DNA of 64,000 nt from Caballeronia zhejiangensis (lineage in GTDB: Bacteria > Pseudomonadota > Gammaproteobacteria > Burkholderiales > Burkholderiaceae), in NCBI RefSeq assembly GCF_000698575.1, contig NZ_JFHD01000006.1, positions 1 to 64,000 on the forward strand, written 5' to 3'. A program made the position numbers and the translations under genes. Below, piece by piece: positions 62,795 through 64,000 of the stretch. Each line of letters begins with the position of its first letter. Position 1 is the first letter of the stretch. The notes beneath the pieces are model-generated. The model was given only the letters and a program-made list of their open reading frames with translations. It did not search any database and was not told the origin of the DNA.

Positions 62795-63733
62795 TCAGAA
62801 CAGGCTGCTTCCGAAGGCCTGCTTGAAACGCTCTTCGATTTCGGCGCGCGTCGGCGCGTAGGTTTGCGGCCCCTGATGTTCGATTTTCAGCGAACCCATC
62901 AGACTCGCGAGACGACCCGTTTTCTCCCAGCCAAGCTTGTTTTCGATGCCGTACAGGAGCCCGCCGCGGAATGCGTCGCCGCAACCTGTCGGATCGACCA
63001 CCTGACGCGCCGCGACGACCGGAATCTCGGCGACGCCATCTTCATGATAGATCTGCGCGCCGTGTTCGCCACGCGTGACGACGAGGGCATCGACCCGGCT
63101 CTTGATGTCTTCGATCGACCAGCCGGTCTTGTTGCTCAGCAGCTTGGCTTCGTAATCGTTGACCGCCACGTAGGTGGCGAGTTCAATCATGCGACAAAGT
63201 TCCACGCCGTCCAGAATCGGCAATCCCTGGCCCGGGTCGAACACGAACGGCACGCCCGCGCGCGCCAGCCCTTCGGCGTGCTCGCGCATGCCTTGAGCGC
63301 CGTCCGGTGCGACGATGCCGAGCGAGATGCCCTGCGCTTCGTCGGCGCGGTTCAGATGCGATTCCATCATCGCGCCGGGGTGGAACGCGGTGATCTGGTT
63401 GTTCGCGAGATCGGTCGTGATGAAGCATTGCGCCGAGTGCTGATCGGCCAGCACGCGCACGTATTCCTTTGACAAACCGAGCGCGTCGAGCCGGTCGATG
63501 TAGAGCTGCGCATCCGCCGCGCCGAGCGTCGCCATGATCTTCGGATCGCCGCCGAGCAGCTTCAGCGCATACGCGATGTTGCCCGCGCAGCCGCCGAAGT
63601 TGCGCCGCATCGTCGGCACCAGGAAGCTGATGTTCAGCATGTGCACCTGATCCGGCAGGATGTGGTCGCCGAAGCGCCCCTGGAAAGTCATGATGTTGTC
63701 GTAGGCGAGCGAGCCGCAAATGAGCGTAGCCAA
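62795..63733 (-). CDS. PfkB-family carbohydrate/nucleoside kinase
   Basis: A 312-residue ribokinase-fold kinase. The N-terminal substrate motif is GGCAGNIAYALKLLGG (about 47-62) and the C-terminal ATP/catalytic motif is DPTGCGDAFRGGLLYG (about 250-265), whose Asp is the catalytic base. Burkholderia proteins of this type are usually annotated adenosine or carbohydrate kinases; the phosphoryl acceptor cannot be assigned from sequence. It ends 17 nt before the glycine-zipper start, so the two may be co-transcribed. Confidence 0.9.
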   Translation of the reverse strand: MATLICGSLAYDNIMTFQGRFGDHILPDQVHMLNISFLVPTMRRNFGGCAGNIAYALKLLGGDPKIMATLGAADAQLYIDRLDALGLSKEYVRVLADQHSAQCFITTDLANNQITAFHPGAMMESHLNRADEAQGISLGIVAPDGAQGMREHAEGLARAGVPFVFDPGQGLPILDGVELCRMIELATYVAVNDYEAKLLSNKTGWSIEDIKSRVDALVVTRGEHGAQIYHEDGVAEIPVVAARQVVDPTGCGDAFRGGLLYGIENKLGWEKTGRLASLMGSLKIEHQGPQTYAPTRAEIEERFKQAFGSSLF

Positions 63734-63765
63734 GGCGAACGTCCTTTATAGATAGGGGCCGAGGT

Positions 63766-63816
63766 GAAAAATCCGCATACGGCGCGCGGCGAGCGCTTCA
63801 CCGTGCCTCGTATGCG
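63766..63816 (-). terminator. Possible terminator of tpx
   Basis: CGCATACG (63774-63781) pairs with CGTATGCG (63809-63816); the minus strand then reads GATTTTTC, about 35-85 nt past the tpx stop. Confidence 0.55.
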
Positions 63817-63850
63817 CGGACCGCTCCGGTCGGAAGCGGTCCGGCGAGAT

Positions 63851-64000
63851 TTACTTCAGCGCGGCGAGCGCTGCGTCGTAGTTCGGCTCATTCTTGATCT
63901 CGGGCACGAGCTCCGAATGCAGCACCTTGTTGTTCTCGTCGAGCACGACCACGGCGCGCGCCGTCAGACCCTTGAGCGGGCCGCTCGTCACGTCGACGCC
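63851..64000 (-). CDS. tpx: Thiol peroxidase Tpx, C-terminal 49 codons (runs off the window)
   Basis: The last 49 residues ([20 protein letters not shown] then [20 protein letters not shown]) match the end of the 2-Cys peroxiredoxin Tpx, which removes lipid and hydrogen peroxides in the periplasm or cytosol with thioredoxin. The [11 protein letters not shown] and SELVPEI blocks and the final AALAALK are as in E. coli Tpx. The 5' part, including the catalytic cysteine, is beyond position 64000. Confidence 0.87.
   Translation of the reverse strand, partial: GVDVTSGPLKGLTARAVVVLDENNKVLHSELVPEIKNEPNYDAALAALK

Overview
This is a GC-rich, almost fully coding stretch of chromosome from a betaproteobacterium of the family Burkholderiaceae (Burkholderia, Paraburkholderia or Caballeronia type). 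The evidence is the complete dcw cell-division and cell-wall cluster in betaproteobacterial order, an OpcP-like Gram-negative porin, a lysine/alanine-rich histone-H1-like protein, a CNP1-like lipoprotein, and the coaE-zapD-yacG-mutT neighbourhood. Nearly everything is core-genome housekeeping. I found no CRISPR array, transposase, prophage, toxin-antitoxin pair or defence island. The genus is inferred from gene content and style only.

Layout. 0-7.7 kb: M20 amidohydrolase, molybdopterin oxidoreductase, FadD acyl-CoA ligase, porin and Coq7 (ubiquinone hydroxylase). 7.7-25.5 kb: the dcw cluster mraZ-rsmH-ftsL-ftsI-murE-murF-mraY-murD-ftsW-murG-murC-ddl-ftsQ-ftsA-ftsZ, tightly packed with many ATGA overlaps. 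It starts from one clear promoter followed by a 10-bp-spaced MraZ operator. 25.8-33.8 kb: a peroxiredoxin, lpxC, a dciA-like gene (opposite strand), secA, argJ, a DUF815 ATPase and mutT. 33.8-41.6 kb, all minus strand: ispB, tRNA-Pro(CGG), a CBS/CorC-family protein, pilB-like, pilC, pilD, coaE, zapD and yacG. 41.7-52.9 kb: rplU-rpmA-obgE-proB, CNP1-like lipoprotein, rppH, proS, marC-family gene, a hypoxanthine-type phosphoribosyltransferase, ffh, a CcsA/YpjD-like protein, a PP0621-like protein and ampD. 53-61 kb: the class Ia ribonucleotide reductase genes nrdA and nrdB, separated by a large inverted repeat, an MFS exporter, a DUF3820 gene and a long non-coding stretch. 61-64 kb: histone-like protein, glycine-zipper lipoprotein, PfkB-family sugar/nucleoside kinase and the 3' end of tpx at the window edge.

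How the genes fit together. The dcw cluster makes lipid II and the divisome. LpxC makes lipid A for the outer membrane, SecA and Ffh deliver envelope proteins, AmpD recycles muropeptides and ZapD bundles FtsZ. The MurE carries the DNPR signature of meso-diaminopimelate-adding enzymes, as expected for a Gram-negative wall. nrdA has a promoter whose -10 element lies inside the first of two NrdR-like boxes spaced 31 bp apart.

The most interesting non-gene features are the mraZ operator (with an extra palindrome filling the promoter spacer), the NrdR boxes plus a roughly 420-nt nrdA leader, the 213/216/213-nt inverted-repeat element near 57 kb, and the motif-dense non-coding DNA upstream of nrdB. 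I did not find a convincing wholly new system, and the regulatory calls are pattern-based and untested.
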